Of a stretch of 38,187 nt of DNA, positions 1-7,963 are shown one piece after another. A program made the position numbers and the translations under genes. Origin of the DNA: Mongoliitalea lutea (lineage in GTDB: Bacteria > Bacteroidota > Bacteroidia > Cytophagales > Cyclobacteriaceae). The notes under the pieces are model-generated. The model saw nothing but the letters and a program-made list of their open reading frames with translations. It was not told where the DNA came from and searched no databases. Location of the stretch: NCBI RefSeq assembly GCF_014652135.1, contig NZ_BMYF01000018.1, positions 70,021 through 108,207 on the forward strand, in the 5' to 3' direction. How positions within the stretch are numbered: position 1 is the first letter of the stretch; every line of letters begins with the position of its first letter.

Positions 1-313
1 ATTGATTGCTGGCAAGGAGGATACGTACATGGTTAAATTCTTCTATCCGTGTTTCAAGCGCCTGAAGCGTGATTTTACACATGTCACAGGTGGAGTTGAA
101 GTAAACCAACAGAAAGGGCCGGTCCGAGGCAAACTCATCAATTTGTACTTTTTCTCCATTAAGTGTAGCTAAGGTCATGGAAGGAATAGACTGAATCTGT
201 TGATTGATCCGTGCATCTTGCTCCGATTTTTGGTTAAACATCCATATAAGCCCTGCCATTAGGAACAGTAGAATTCCAGCTAAAGAGGATAATATGATTT
301 TTCGAGGCTGCAT
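1..313 (-). CDS. TlpA/AhpC-like thioredoxin-fold protein (5' part only)
   Basis: The leftward reading frame starts at the ATG at 313 and runs off the window at position 1, so only the first 104 residues are seen. Residues 6-25 form one N-terminal membrane segment or uncleaved signal anchor. The rest looks like the start of a periplasmic redoxin: a strand with LLVYF followed by NSTCDMCK, which places a CxxC pair at Cys76 and Cys79 where the TlpA/thioredoxin active site lies. The likely role is thiol-disulfide exchange or peptide/cofactor redox maturation outside the inner membrane. It begins 3 bp after the stop of the membrane protein at 317-946, so the two are co-transcribed. The substrate cannot be told. 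The fold call is inferred from motif and spacing only. Confidence 0.65.
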   Translation of the reverse strand, partial: MQPRKIILSSLAGILLFLMAGLIWMFNQKSEQDARINQQIQSIPSMTLATLNGEKVQIDEFASDRPFLLVYFNSTCDMCKITLQALETRIEEFNHVRILLASNQ

Positions 314-316
314 GGC

Positions 317-946
317 TTAAGTAAAATTAAGTGTTAGAAAAAGAACTAAAATCACCCAAAAACTCATAGAAAAGGCATAGGATCCCATGACGATCTTGGA
401 ACTTTCTGATTTTTTAAAATCTAGTTCGTGGCTAAAAAAATAAACAAGCAGGATACAATAAATAACCTCAAAAATATTGAGTAGTTGCAGAGGGTAATAC
501 CAGATAGAAGGTACGGAGGAGACCTCAAGTAGGCTTAATAGTGAAAATGGGGCAAAAAGCGTAAACTCAGAGTACGTGAGGTCTGATTGAGCCCCCAAAA
601 ATACCTTCAACACTCCACCTATTACAATGATGCTTTCGGCATACACCGCAATTGAAAAAAGACTTCCCAGACTTATGTCCTGATGTCTATTGGCGAAGAA
701 GAGTCCTGCATAAAGAACCAAAGCCATCAAAAAGCATTTAATCGTTAAAATAAGGAAAGTTAAGAGCACTGAAAACTTGTTCCAATAGCGCATATCTTCC
801 AACATATCCAAAAGGATATTTTCGGGGATTTCTATCTCTTGTTGGCCAGCAAGCTCGGCAGTAAGCAAGCTTTCAAAGTCTAGCAAAATAAAACTAACTA
901 AGAAGAGGCAAAGCGAATAAAATCCTAGTATTCCCAAAATCTTCAT
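317..946 (-). CDS. Polytopic membrane protein of unknown function
   Basis: A 209-residue protein with about five hydrophobic segments (around residues 5-22, 58-83, 90-112, 150-170 and 185-207) and short polar loops. The first loop (23-57) is acidic and probably outside the membrane. No family is recognised with confidence; the arrangement vaguely recalls small YIP1-like or MauE-like membrane partners, but no defining motif is visible. It lies directly upstream of the CxxC redoxin (3 bp apart), so a role with that redoxin, for example electron transfer or export of a small peptide, is a reasonable guess. It starts at the ATG at 946. A poly-C tract and a possible promoter lie upstream. Confidence 0.7.
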   Translation of the reverse strand: MKILGILGFYSLCLFLVSFILLDFESLLTAELAGQQEIEIPENILLDMLEDMRYWNKFSVLLTFLILTIKCFLMALVLYAGLFFANRHQDISLGSLFSIAVYAESIIVIGGVLKVFLGAQSDLTYSEFTLFAPFSLLSLLEVSSVPSIWYYPLQLLNIFEVIYCILLVYFFSHELDFKKSESSKIVMGSYAFSMSFWVILVLFLTLNFT

Positions 947-1059
947 AAATAACCCATTAAAACAGTAAACGACCGCTGGTCTAAAACTATACGATTAAAA
1001 CTTTCAGCAAGAATAAATCAGAGGTGTTAAAAATCAAAAAAACAGGCATTTAAATATTT

Positions 1060-1089
1060 ATAAAGTAGAATTAAATTGTATTTTTTCAA
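1060..1089 (-). promoter_or_regulatory. Putative Bacteroidota-type promoter for the membrane protein/redoxin operon
   Basis: Read on the minus strand, TTG (1087-1089) is followed after 19 nt by TACTTTAT (1060-1067). This approximates the Bacteroidota -33/-7 pattern TTTG and TAnnTTTG with the final G replaced. The start codon is 114 bp downstream. It is only a partial match, in AT-rich DNA. Confidence 0.3.
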
Positions 1090-1119
1090 CACTAAGAAAC
1101 AGAATATTCTATTAAATCT

Positions 1120-1130
1120 CCCCCCCCCCC
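1120..1130. repeat. Poly-C tract (11 C)
   Basis: Eleven consecutive C residues lie in an otherwise AT-rich intergenic region, about 31 bp upstream of the putative -33 box of the leftward operon. Homopolymers of this length can change by slippage, so it may be a phase-variable spacer or a site of sequencing error. Confidence 0.75.
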
Positions 1131-1250
1131 TTAAAAAGAAAACTTTCTTTTTCCAATCTTTTAGTTCAAAGAATTTTAAACTTTTTTTAGTTTTCAGTAA
1201 TTTTTTTTGAGTACAATTTTAAAAAACGATCGCTATGAGAGATTTTGTGG

Positions 1251-1455
1251 AGAAGAAGAATGACATGACTAGAATTTTCTCAAAGATTGTTAGGTTTTAT
1301 AAGTGCTGAGAAGACCGACCTAGAAGAGGTCACATGTTTATAGATACCAATTAAATAGTAGCCCTATTCGACCCCTTTCGGGGTCGCACCTTGGTTGTGG
1401 TTGATTTTGTGCTATAGGCATATGATCCTTTTGGGATCGTAAAGCTTTCTTTTGG
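1251..1455. repeat. Interspersed direct repeat, copy A (~205 bp)
   Basis: This segment matches 1805-2006 in the same orientation over nearly its whole length, with scattered substitutions (by eye about 80-85% identity). It contains two palindromes shared by both copies: CGACCCC/GGGGTCG around TTT (1369-1386) and GATCC/GGGATC around a short T run (about 1433-1439). No reading frame is conserved, so it is a non-coding repeat. Confidence 0.75.
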
Positions 1456-1506
1456 GAAGCCGAATGCTTGAAATCAGCTTTTTCTTCTGTACTGATTTCT
1501 CAGGTA

Positions 1507-1709
1507 GTCTCGTAGAGACGGTCAACATATTAGCCGAGGGTTTCAACCCTCGGATTAAAATTCAGTTGATACCTCAAAGTCCCGTAGGGACGGCCGACAT
1601 AAAAGCCTTTAGCCTATGTCAATCGTGTCTACGACACTTCGCCATAGTTTGTGATATTGCGTCAACGGGTTGAAACCCGTTGCTAAAATGTCGGCCGCTC
1701 CGATGGAGC
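1507..1709. repeat. Cluster of REP-like palindromes
   Basis: Six perfect palindromes lie within 200 bp. Four have a 5-bp stem around a trinucleotide: GTCTCGTAGAGAC (1507-1519), GTCCCGTAGGGAC (1579-1591), GTGTCTACGACAC (1625-1637) and GCTCCGATGGAGC (1697-1709). Two are longer with 9-bp arms: 1534-1553 (CCGAGGGTT arms) and 1663-1682 (CAACGGGTT arms). Similar short palindromes are common in intergenic DNA of Bacteroidota and are often attributed to REP/RAYT families. No RAYT gene is in this window. Confidence 0.75.
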
Positions 1710-1804
1710 TGTCAAATGGGGTATAGCATGATATTTTGAAGTAAAAATGCGTTATCCACCGAATACACAGTACCCGAAGATTTTTACCATTAAAATAGTA
1801 GAAT

Positions 1805-2006
1805 AGAAGAAGAATGATATGTTTAGAATTTTGTCGACGATTGTTAGGAGTTATTAGTCCTGAGAAGCCTGACCTCGAAGTGGTTACATGTTTATAGATA
1901 CGAATTGAATAGTAGTTCTATTCGACCCCTTTCGGGGTCGCACCTTGGCCTAGGTTGATTTTGTGCTATAAACATATGATCCTTTTGGGATCGAGGAGCT
2001 TTTTTG
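1805..2006. repeat. Interspersed direct repeat, copy B (~202 bp)
   Basis: Second copy of the repeat at 1251-1455, same orientation, with the same internal palindromes (CGACCCC/GGGGTCG at 1923-1940 and the GATCC hairpin near 1978-1993). The conserved palindromes and drifting flanks suggest an RNA- or DNA-level structure and not a coding remnant. Confidence 0.75.
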
Positions 2007-2123
2007 GATAAAGGGATTCTTTTACGGTTTCGAATGAAAGGATACAGGAGGATTTAAAAATACGCTACCAAAAATGACAGTGATTTTCCTTGCTGGATTT
2101 AGGTGGTAAATTTAAAAAAAGGA

Positions 2124-2519
2124 TTATTGAATTTCTCTTTTGAAGAATAAAGCCGCTAATACGATGTAGGCGAACAGCACCACCAACGCTGTAAGTCCTA
2201 CATAGTTGCTATAAGCGAAATTTAACAGCTCTAACCATACTGCTAAATGGATCGCAAATAAAATCAAACCAGTCCATCTTAATGGTCTTGCCAAAGTAGA
2301 TTTTTTTTCAAATTGCCCTAATATATTCATCCGTGATTTTTCAGATTGAGTAGGGGAGGTGGTCTTTAAGTATCTGTACAAGGAATAATTAATTCCCGCT
2401 GCCATAAGCAAGACAGCAAGCATTGGGATTATCTTTAATTGAGTTGTGCTGAAATAAACAAATGCAACGAGGATAAAGGTCCAAATAGGAACAGCTATTT
2501 TTAGATAATTTATTTTCAT
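2124..2519 (-). CDS. Small four-helix membrane protein, unknown function
   Basis: A 131-residue protein with four predicted membrane segments (about residues 8-26, 30-48, 82-100 and 105-126). The loop between helices 2 and 3 is basic and polar (around residues 50-80) and probably cytoplasmic. No catalytic motif or recognised family is seen. It starts at the ATG at 2519 and ends 2124, just beyond the repeat region. The next leftward frame (2625-2846) is also hydrophobic, but the two are 105 bp apart and not clearly an operon. It is a plausible real gene because length, hydropathy and a clean start agree. Function unknown. Confidence 0.6.
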   Translation of the reverse strand: MKINYLKIAVPIWTFILVAFVYFSTTQLKIIPMLAVLLMAAGINYSLYRYLKTTSPTQSEKSRMNILGQFEKKSTLARPLRWTGLILFAIHLAVWLELLNFAYSNYVGLTALVVLFAYIVLAALFFKREIQ

Positions 2520-2624
2520 AACTCATGTATCTGCTGTACCCACATTATTCGATCGGAATACGAGGGCTCTTTCTACATAAACATCTTGTTTCGATCTTTA
2601 AAGAAAGGTTTCGAAGTTCAAAAT

Positions 2625-2846
2625 TTATGTATGATCGACTACAAGTTTTTTAGTCAAACATAGTGCTAGCGTATAAATTGTGGCCATCAATGTAATTACA
2701 TATATAATTTTTAAGGCCGAAAGTTCAAAAGGCCATATCAGAATGATATTTAGCCAACCAACAAAAGGATTATACAAAAGCCAAAAGTTTTCACCAAATG
2801 TTCTCGCTGCAATAGTTAACAACCCAATGATGTTACACATAATCAT
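2625..2846 (-). CDS. Doubtful small membrane protein or gene remnant
   Basis: A 73-residue frame with two or three hydrophobic stretches. Open reading continues about 90 nt upstream of the ATG at 2846 without any start codon, giving a basic, Trp/Lys-rich stretch. This suggests either a remnant of a longer gene or an internal start. The sequence FWLLYNPFVGW faintly recalls the C-terminal membrane part of some Bacteroidota membrane proteins, but nothing can be assigned. The opposite strand is also open (2680-2973) and ends at the carB leader; neither frame is convincing. It is recorded because no other gene explains 2520-3008. Confidence 0.25.
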   Translation of the reverse strand: MIMCNIIGLLTIAARTFGENFWLLYNPFVGWLNIILIWPFELSALKIIYVITLMATIYTLALCLTKKLVVDHT

Positions 2847-3008
2847 GATTAGGTCTACTCCATGTTTTTTAAACAGATTTGGCTTAAATTCTTGCCATTT
2901 TACCAGTTTATTGCATTTTTTTCTTTTCCATCGGGCTACTTTAAATTATTTGCCTAATTTTACGCCAATTTAGCCATCAGTATTTAACCTTACTTAAACC
3001 TCCTTGTA

Positions 3009-5828
3009 ATGCCTAAAGACTCCAGCATTAAACACGTCTTACTTATCGGTTCAGGTCCCATCGTTATTGGTCAAGCATGCGAATTTGATTACTCTGGCTC
3101 TCAGGCCTCTAGGTCTTTGAGAGAAGAAGGGATTAAAGTTACCTTGATCAACTCGAATCCAGCGACTATTATGACGGATCCGGTGACTGCGGATAACGTG
3201 TATTTGCTTCCCTTAGAAAAGAAATCCATCGTAAAAATCCTTCAAGAGCACCCAGACATTGATGCTGTACTGCCTACTATGGGCGGTCAGACGGCTCTTA
3301 ATCTTGCTATTGACTGCGAAAAAGGTGGCGTTTGGAAAAAATTTGGTGTTCGCATGATCGGTGTAGATATTGACGCTATTGATACTGCTGAAAACCGTGA
3401 GAAATTCAAAGCCTTGATGGAGAAGATCGGTGTTGGGGTGTGTAAAGGTGATACGGCTACTTCCTTTTTGCAAGGAAAAGAAATTGCACAGGAAATCGGC
3501 TTTCCGCTGATCATTAGAGCATCCTATACCCTGGGCGGTGCGGGTGGAGCTTTTGTGGAAAAGGCAGAAGATTTTGAAAAATTACTATCAGCGGGTTTGC
3601 AAGCTTCGCCTGTTCACGAAGTATTGATTGAGCAAAGCATCCTGGGCTGGAAAGAATACGAGTTGGAGGTGATGCGGGATAATATCGGGAACATGATTGT
3701 GATCTGTTCTATTGAGAATTTTGACCCTATGGGTGTACATACAGGAGACTCCATTACCGTGGCCCCTGCAATGACACTTCCTGATACAGTCTATCAGCGC
3801 ATGCGAAATTATGCGATTACCATGATGAATAGTATTGGAAATTTTGCTGGAGGTTGTAATGTGCAGTTTGCCGTAAGTCCTGATAATTCGGAAATTATCG
3901 GTATTGAGATCAATCCACGTGTTTCCCGTTCTTCGGCTTTGGCATCCAAGGCTACAGGCTATCCCATAGCTAAAGTTGCTGCCAAATTGGCAATTGGTTA
4001 CAATTTGGATGAATTGACCAATTCGATTACAGGGACTACTTCTGCATTTTTTGAACCGGCGATTGATTATGTGATTGTAAAGATTCCTCGTTGGAATTTT
4101 GATAAATTCAAAGGCTCTGATCGTCGATTGGGACTTTCCATGAAGGCGGTAGGTGAAGTGATGGGTATTGGCCGTAACTTTCAAGAGGCCTTACAAAAAG
4201 CTTGTCAATCTCTGGAAATCAAGCGTAATGGCTTAGGAGCAGATGGGAAAGAGTTAAGAAATCAAGAGGAGTTACTCTACAGCTTAGCAAATCCAAGCTG
4301 GAATAGATTGTTCCATGTGTATGATGCATTTAAACTTGGAATTTCTTTCCGTACCATTCAGGATATAACAAAAATCGATAAGTGGTTTTTGAAGCAAATT
4401 GAGGAGTTGATTCAAATAGAAAATGAGATCGAGAAGTACAAAATCGATACCATTCCTGCTGAATTGATGGACAAAGCCAAGAAAAGAGGCTATGCTGATC
4501 GTCAGATAGCGCATTTGTTAAATTGTTTGGAATCTGAAGTTTTCAACAAGCGCTATCACGAAATGGGTATCAAGCGTGTCTATAAATTGGTAGATACCTG
4601 TGCTGCTGAGTTTGAGGCACAGACACCCTATTACTACTCCACTTTTGGAGAAGAAAATGAATCTACCACCTCCAAAAAGAAAAAAGTGGTGGTCTTGGGT
4701 TCAGGACCAAACCGGGTAGGGCAAGGAATTGAGTTTGACTATTCTTGTGTGCACGGCGTTTTAGCAGCTAAAGAATGTGGCTATGAAACCATCATGATCA
4801 ACTGTAACCCTGAGACGGTTTCTACAGATCCTGATATTTCTGATAAATTATATTTTGAACCAGTTTTCTGGGAACATATTTACGAGATCATTCTTCAAGA
4901 AAAGCCAGAAGGGGTCATTGTACAGTTGGGTGGACAAACAGCTTTGAAGTTGGCCGAAAAGCTGGATAAGTACGGTATCAAGATCATCGGTACGAGCTAT
5001 GAAGCCCTTGATTTGGCAGAAGACCGTGGAAGATTTTCTACCTTATTGAAAGAAAATGAAGTGCCTTACCCTGAGTTTGGTACGATACACAATACAGACG
5101 AAGCGCTTGAACTTTGCAAGACCATCGGATTTCCACTATTGGTAAGACCTTCTTATGTATTGGGAGGTCAAGGTATGAAGATTGTAATCAATGAGAAAGA
5201 ATTGGAAGAGCACGTAGTGAATGTATTGCGTGATATTCCAAACAATGAGATTCTCTTAGACCATTTCTTAGAAGGTGCCATTGAAGCTGAGGCGGATGCC
5301 ATCTGTGATGGTGAAAATGTTCACATTATTGGTATCATGCAGCATATAGAGCCTGCTGGTATTCACTCAGGAGATTCTTATGCAGTATTGCCGCCATATA
5401 ATTTGGGCGATTATGTGATGCGTCAGATTGAGACCTACACCAAAAAAATCGCTTTAGCACTCAGGACTGTTGGTTTGATCAATATTCAGTTTGCCATCAA
5501 AAATGACAAGGTTTATGTAATTGAAGCCAACCCAAGAGCGTCTAGAACCGTTCCATTTATCTGTAAAGCGTATCAGGAGCCTTATGTAAATTATGCTACG
5601 AAGGTGATGCTGGGAGAGAAAAAGGTCACAGACTTTGAATTTAACCCTGTGAAAAAAGGTTATGCTATCAAAGAACCGGTATTCTCCTTCCACAAATTCC
5701 CGAACGTCAACAAGGAATTAGGACCTGAAATGAAGTCTACAGGAGAAGCTATCTACTTCATTGAAGATTTGATGGACGACTACTTCCTCAAAATCTACGC
5801 TGAACGAAATTTATATCTTAGCCGTTAA
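3009..5828 (+). CDS. carB: Carbamoyl-phosphate synthase large subunit, short form
   Basis: This enzyme makes carbamoyl phosphate from bicarbonate, ammonia (from glutamine via CarA) and two ATP, for pyrimidine and arginine synthesis. The two homologous halves are clear: the first opens with LLIGSGPIVIGQ near residue 10 and the second with VVLGSGPNRVGQ near residue 560, each followed by an ATP-grasp domain with GGxGGAF-type and ExNPRxSR motifs. At 939 residues it stops right after the second ATP-grasp region (ending YAERNLYLSR), whereas the E. coli protein is about 1073 residues and carries a C-terminal MGS-like allosteric domain. That regulatory domain is therefore absent here. No carA is in the window. 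A long hairpin follows the stop codon. Confidence 0.95.
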   Translation: MPKDSSIKHVLLIGSGPIVIGQACEFDYSGSQASRSLREEGIKVTLINSNPATIMTDPVTADNVYLLPLEKKSIVKILQEHPDIDAVLPTMGGQTALNLAIDCEKGGVWKKFGVRMIGVDIDAIDTAENREKFKALMEKIGVGVCKGDTATSFLQGKEIAQEIGFPLIIRASYTLGGAGGAFVEKAEDFEKLLSAGLQASPVHEVLIEQSILGWKEYELEVMRDNIGNMIVICSIENFDPMGVHTGDSITVAPAMTLPDTVYQRMRNYAITMMNSIGNFAGGCNVQFAVSPDNSEIIGIEINPRVSRSSALASKATGYPIAKVAAKLAIGYNLDELTNSITGTTSAFFEPAIDYVIVKIPRWNFDKFKGSDRRLGLSMKAVGEVMGIGRNFQEALQKACQSLEIKRNGLGADGKELRNQEELLYSLANPSWNRLFHVYDAFKLGISFRTIQDITKIDKWFLKQIEELIQIENEIEKYKIDTIPAELMDKAKKRGYADRQIAHLLNCLESEVFNKRYHEMGIKRVYKLVDTCAAEFEAQTPYYYSTFGEENESTTSKKKKVVVLGSGPNRVGQGIEFDYSCVHGVLAAKECGYETIMINCNPETVSTDPDISDKLYFEPVFWEHIYEIILQEKPEGVIVQLGGQTALKLAEKLDKYGIKIIGTSYEALDLAEDRGRFSTLLKENEVPYPEFGTIHNTDEALELCKTIGFPLLVRPSYVLGGQGMKIVINEKELEEHVVNVLRDIPNNEILLDHFLEGAIEAEADAICDGENVHIIGIMQHIEPAGIHSGDSYAVLPPYNLGDYVMRQIETYTKKIALALRTVGLINIQFAIKNDKVYVIEANPRASRTVPFICKAYQEPYVNYATKVMLGEKKVTDFEFNPVKKGYAIKEPVFSFHKFPNVNKELGPEMKSTGEAIYFIEDLMDDYFLKIYAERNLYLSR

Positions 5829-5862
5829 TCTAAAAGTACTCATTACTACTGATTAATATATT

Positions 5863-5906
5863 GAGTGAGAGACAAGACTTAATTTACAGAGTCTTTTCTC
5901 TCGCTT
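5863..5906 (+). terminator. Long hairpin after carB
   Basis: Arms at 5863-5879 and 5890-5906 pair almost fully (one mismatch, two G-T pairs) around a 10-nt loop. It lies 35 bp after the carB stop and 21 bp before the next start codon. There is no strong U run, so it may be an attenuator or RNA-stability hairpin and not a classic terminator. Confidence 0.5.
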
Positions 5907-5927
5907 CTAAATTCTAATTGTCTCCCC

Positions 5928-6185
5928 ATGGGTTTTCTTTTAAAATTTATACTGATTGCTATTGCTGTATCTTGGATATTTTCCAAGCTATTGAAATTCT
6001 TTGTGCGTACTAAAATCCGTCAATTTGCTGCACATGCAGATGAGTTGAGACGGGAAGAAGAGCGCAGAAGGAGACCGGAACAGCAAGGAGTGAAGGTTGA
6101 CCATATTCCACCATCGTATCAGGAAAAGAGAAATCGTGATTTAAAAGGTGGAGATTATATAGATTATGAAGAAGTAAAAGACTAA
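5928..6185 (+). CDS. DUF4834-like small membrane-anchored protein
   Basis: An 85-residue protein with one N-terminal membrane helix (residues 4-24) and a charged cytoplasmic tail rich in Arg, Glu and Lys (residues 40-60, with RREEERRRR), ending in an acidic YIDYEEVKD segment. Length, single helix and basic/acidic tail fit the DUF4834 family that is widespread in Bacteroidota; its function is unknown. It starts at the ATG at 5928, about 100 bp after carB, and could be partly read through from carB past the hairpin. The family call rests on overall architecture. Confidence 0.7.
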   Translation: MGFLLKFILIAIAVSWIFSKLLKFFVRTKIRQFAAHADELRREEERRRRPEQQGVKVDHIPPSYQEKRNRDLKGGDYIDYEEVKD

Positions 6186-6315
6186 GTCTTTTTGTTCTTT
6201 TTTCATCTGGTCAATTGCGAGCTCCAAAGTCAATCACTTTCTCAAATAAGTTTTTTTTAAAGTGGCTCAATCCAGTTGAGTCTCTTGCTTCGTATGTGAT
6301 AAAAAACTAAATCAC

Positions 6316-7845
6316 ATGAAGCATATCAACATCTTAGTCAACAAGGCATGGTTAGTACTTGTTGGCTTACTCATCTTTTCGAGCTGTAATGATGATCAGT
6401 CAGAATCTCCAGTTTTAGACATGCCCGAAATGGGTCAAGCTCCTGATGTATCATTTGTTGGATTAACCAATGACAACAGGATTGCTACGTTCAATGCAAG
6501 ATCTCTTAATAATCCCATGGATGTTAGGATGATTAGTAATCTTCCGGACGGAGAGCAGATCATAAGTATAGATTTTAGACCAGCTACTGGACAATTGTAT
6601 GCATTGGGTTCAAGCAGTAGACTTTACCATATTAATGAGTTGAATGGAAGAGCTACGGCATTAGGCAGTGGCCCATTTGAACCTCGCTTGAATGGGGCAA
6701 ATGCATCTATTGACTTTAATCCGACTGTAGATAGAATCCGATTAGTGACCGAATCTGGGCAAAACTTACGTCTACATCCGGAATTAGGGACGGTAGTAGC
6801 AACGGATGGGCAGATTTCCGGAGGTAATAATCCAAGAATTGGAGCTATTGGGTATACGAATTCAGTGGCTGGAGCTACATCCACGCTGCTCTTTGATATT
6901 GACTTTCAAAATGACAGACTTTTTGTACAAGATCCGCCTAACGATGGTGGTTTAAGAGATATTGGACCTTTGGGTATCGATTTTCAGGGTGTAGGGAATT
7001 TTGATATCAGTCCTTCCAATGAATTTTCCTTAGCAGTGACATTCGTAGACAATGAGTCTAAGTTGTATACGATCAATCTTGAGAATGGTAACGCAACATG
7101 GGTGGGGACATTTAACCTTCCGATAATTGGTCTATCATTTAAAACTGACCCTGTGGTATTTGCAACTCTTACAGATAATTCCTTAGCCAGAATCAATCCT
7201 TCTACTGGAGCCATGTCAACCGTTGCAATTGGGAATTTGAACACGGGAGAAACCGTGACAGGTATTGATTTTAGACCAAGAAATGGTGCCTTGTATGGTG
7301 TAACCAATCAGAATCGATTAATTACCATCAATACTGCAAATGGACAGGTCGCTCAAGTAGGTTCTGCTCTATCACCTATGATTGATGGTGCCGCTGTTGG
7401 ATTTGACTTTAATCCATTGGTTGACCGTATCCGATTAGTAACGAATACAGGTCAAAATTTACGTTTGCATCCGGATTTAGGGACAGTAGTTGCTACGGAT
7501 GGAATGTTAAACCCTAATGATCCGAATGTCACAGGTGCAGCTTATACAAATAATTTCGACGGAACCACAAGTACTTTGTTGTATGTGGTGGATTCTGAAA
7601 GTAACATGCTGATGGTACAAGATCCACCAAATGATGGTGTTTTGGTAGCAAGAGGTCCGCTTGGGATTATGATCGGTGATTCTAATGGGTTTGATATAGG
7701 CGGATTTACAGATAATGCATATGGTATTTTTACAGTTGGAACTACGACTGGTCTTTATTCTATAAATCTTTCTACCGGACAAGCTACCCTGGTAAGACAA
7801 CTAAGTTCAGCAGTAACAGGAATGGCCGTAGGTTTAGGTTTTTAA
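6316..7845 (+). CDS. Lipoprotein with two tandem DUF4394 domains
   Basis: The 509-residue protein begins with a lipoprotein signal peptide (hydrophobic core, then IFSSC; lipid-bearing Cys at 24), so it is probably an outer-membrane or surface lipoprotein. The mature part consists of two copies of the same ~230-residue unit (about residues 48-275 and 280-509). Each carries the series IDFRP, LYxI, IDFNPTVDRIRLV or close variants, GQNLRLHP, GTVVATDG and VQDPPNDG. This matches DUF4394, a beta-propeller-like family of unknown function; two units could close one propeller. The two copies are diverged but colinear, which points to internal duplication. A bidirectional terminator follows at 7890-7941. 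Confidence 0.85.
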   Translation: MKHINILVNKAWLVLVGLLIFSSCNDDQSESPVLDMPEMGQAPDVSFVGLTNDNRIATFNARSLNNPMDVRMISNLPDGEQIISIDFRPATGQLYALGSSSRLYHINELNGRATALGSGPFEPRLNGANASIDFNPTVDRIRLVTESGQNLRLHPELGTVVATDGQISGGNNPRIGAIGYTNSVAGATSTLLFDIDFQNDRLFVQDPPNDGGLRDIGPLGIDFQGVGNFDISPSNEFSLAVTFVDNESKLYTINLENGNATWVGTFNLPIIGLSFKTDPVVFATLTDNSLARINPSTGAMSTVAIGNLNTGETVTGIDFRPRNGALYGVTNQNRLITINTANGQVAQVGSALSPMIDGAAVGFDFNPLVDRIRLVTNTGQNLRLHPDLGTVVATDGMLNPNDPNVTGAAYTNNFDGTTSTLLYVVDSESNMLMVQDPPNDGVLVARGPLGIMIGDSNGFDIGGFTDNAYGIFTVGTTTGLYSINLSTGQATLVRQLSSAVTGMAVGLGF

Positions 7846-7889
7846 GAAAGTTTGATTAGGTTTTTTTGTTTAGTGAATGGTGAAAGTGG

Positions 7890-7941
7890 CTGCTCACCTC
7901 TAATATCTTTAGCATATTAGCAGGTAGAGCAGTCATTTTTT
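7890..7941. terminator. Bidirectional terminator between convergent genes
   Basis: Arms starting CTGCTC-ACCT-CTAATAT (from 7890) pair with ATATTAG, AGGT and GAGCAG (to 7932) around a 7-nt loop, with small bulges. A T run follows on the plus strand at 7935-7940. It separates the rightward DUF4394 gene from the leftward methyltransferase gene. Confidence 0.8.
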
Positions 7942-7963
7942 ATTATTCTGCGATCAGTCGTTA

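Larger units (their letters stand above)
947..2123. other. Gene-free 1.2-kb stretch with repeats
   Basis: No convincing gene is present on either strand. A short open frame at 1452-1673 is made of palindromic repeats and is not credible as protein. The stretch holds the putative promoter of the leftward redoxin operon, a poly-C tract, two ~205-bp direct repeat copies (1251-1455 and 1805-2006) and a group of short palindromes (1507-1709) between them. Confidence 0.7.

Noticed and set aside
1452-1673. 73-residue rightward open frame
   Set aside because: It is composed of REP-like palindromes and repeat sequence; no protein-like composition or start context.
2680-2973. 97-residue rightward open frame before carB
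   Set aside because: It lies opposite a hydrophobic leftward frame, has an odd composition and no recognisable domain; more likely the carB leader and promoter region.
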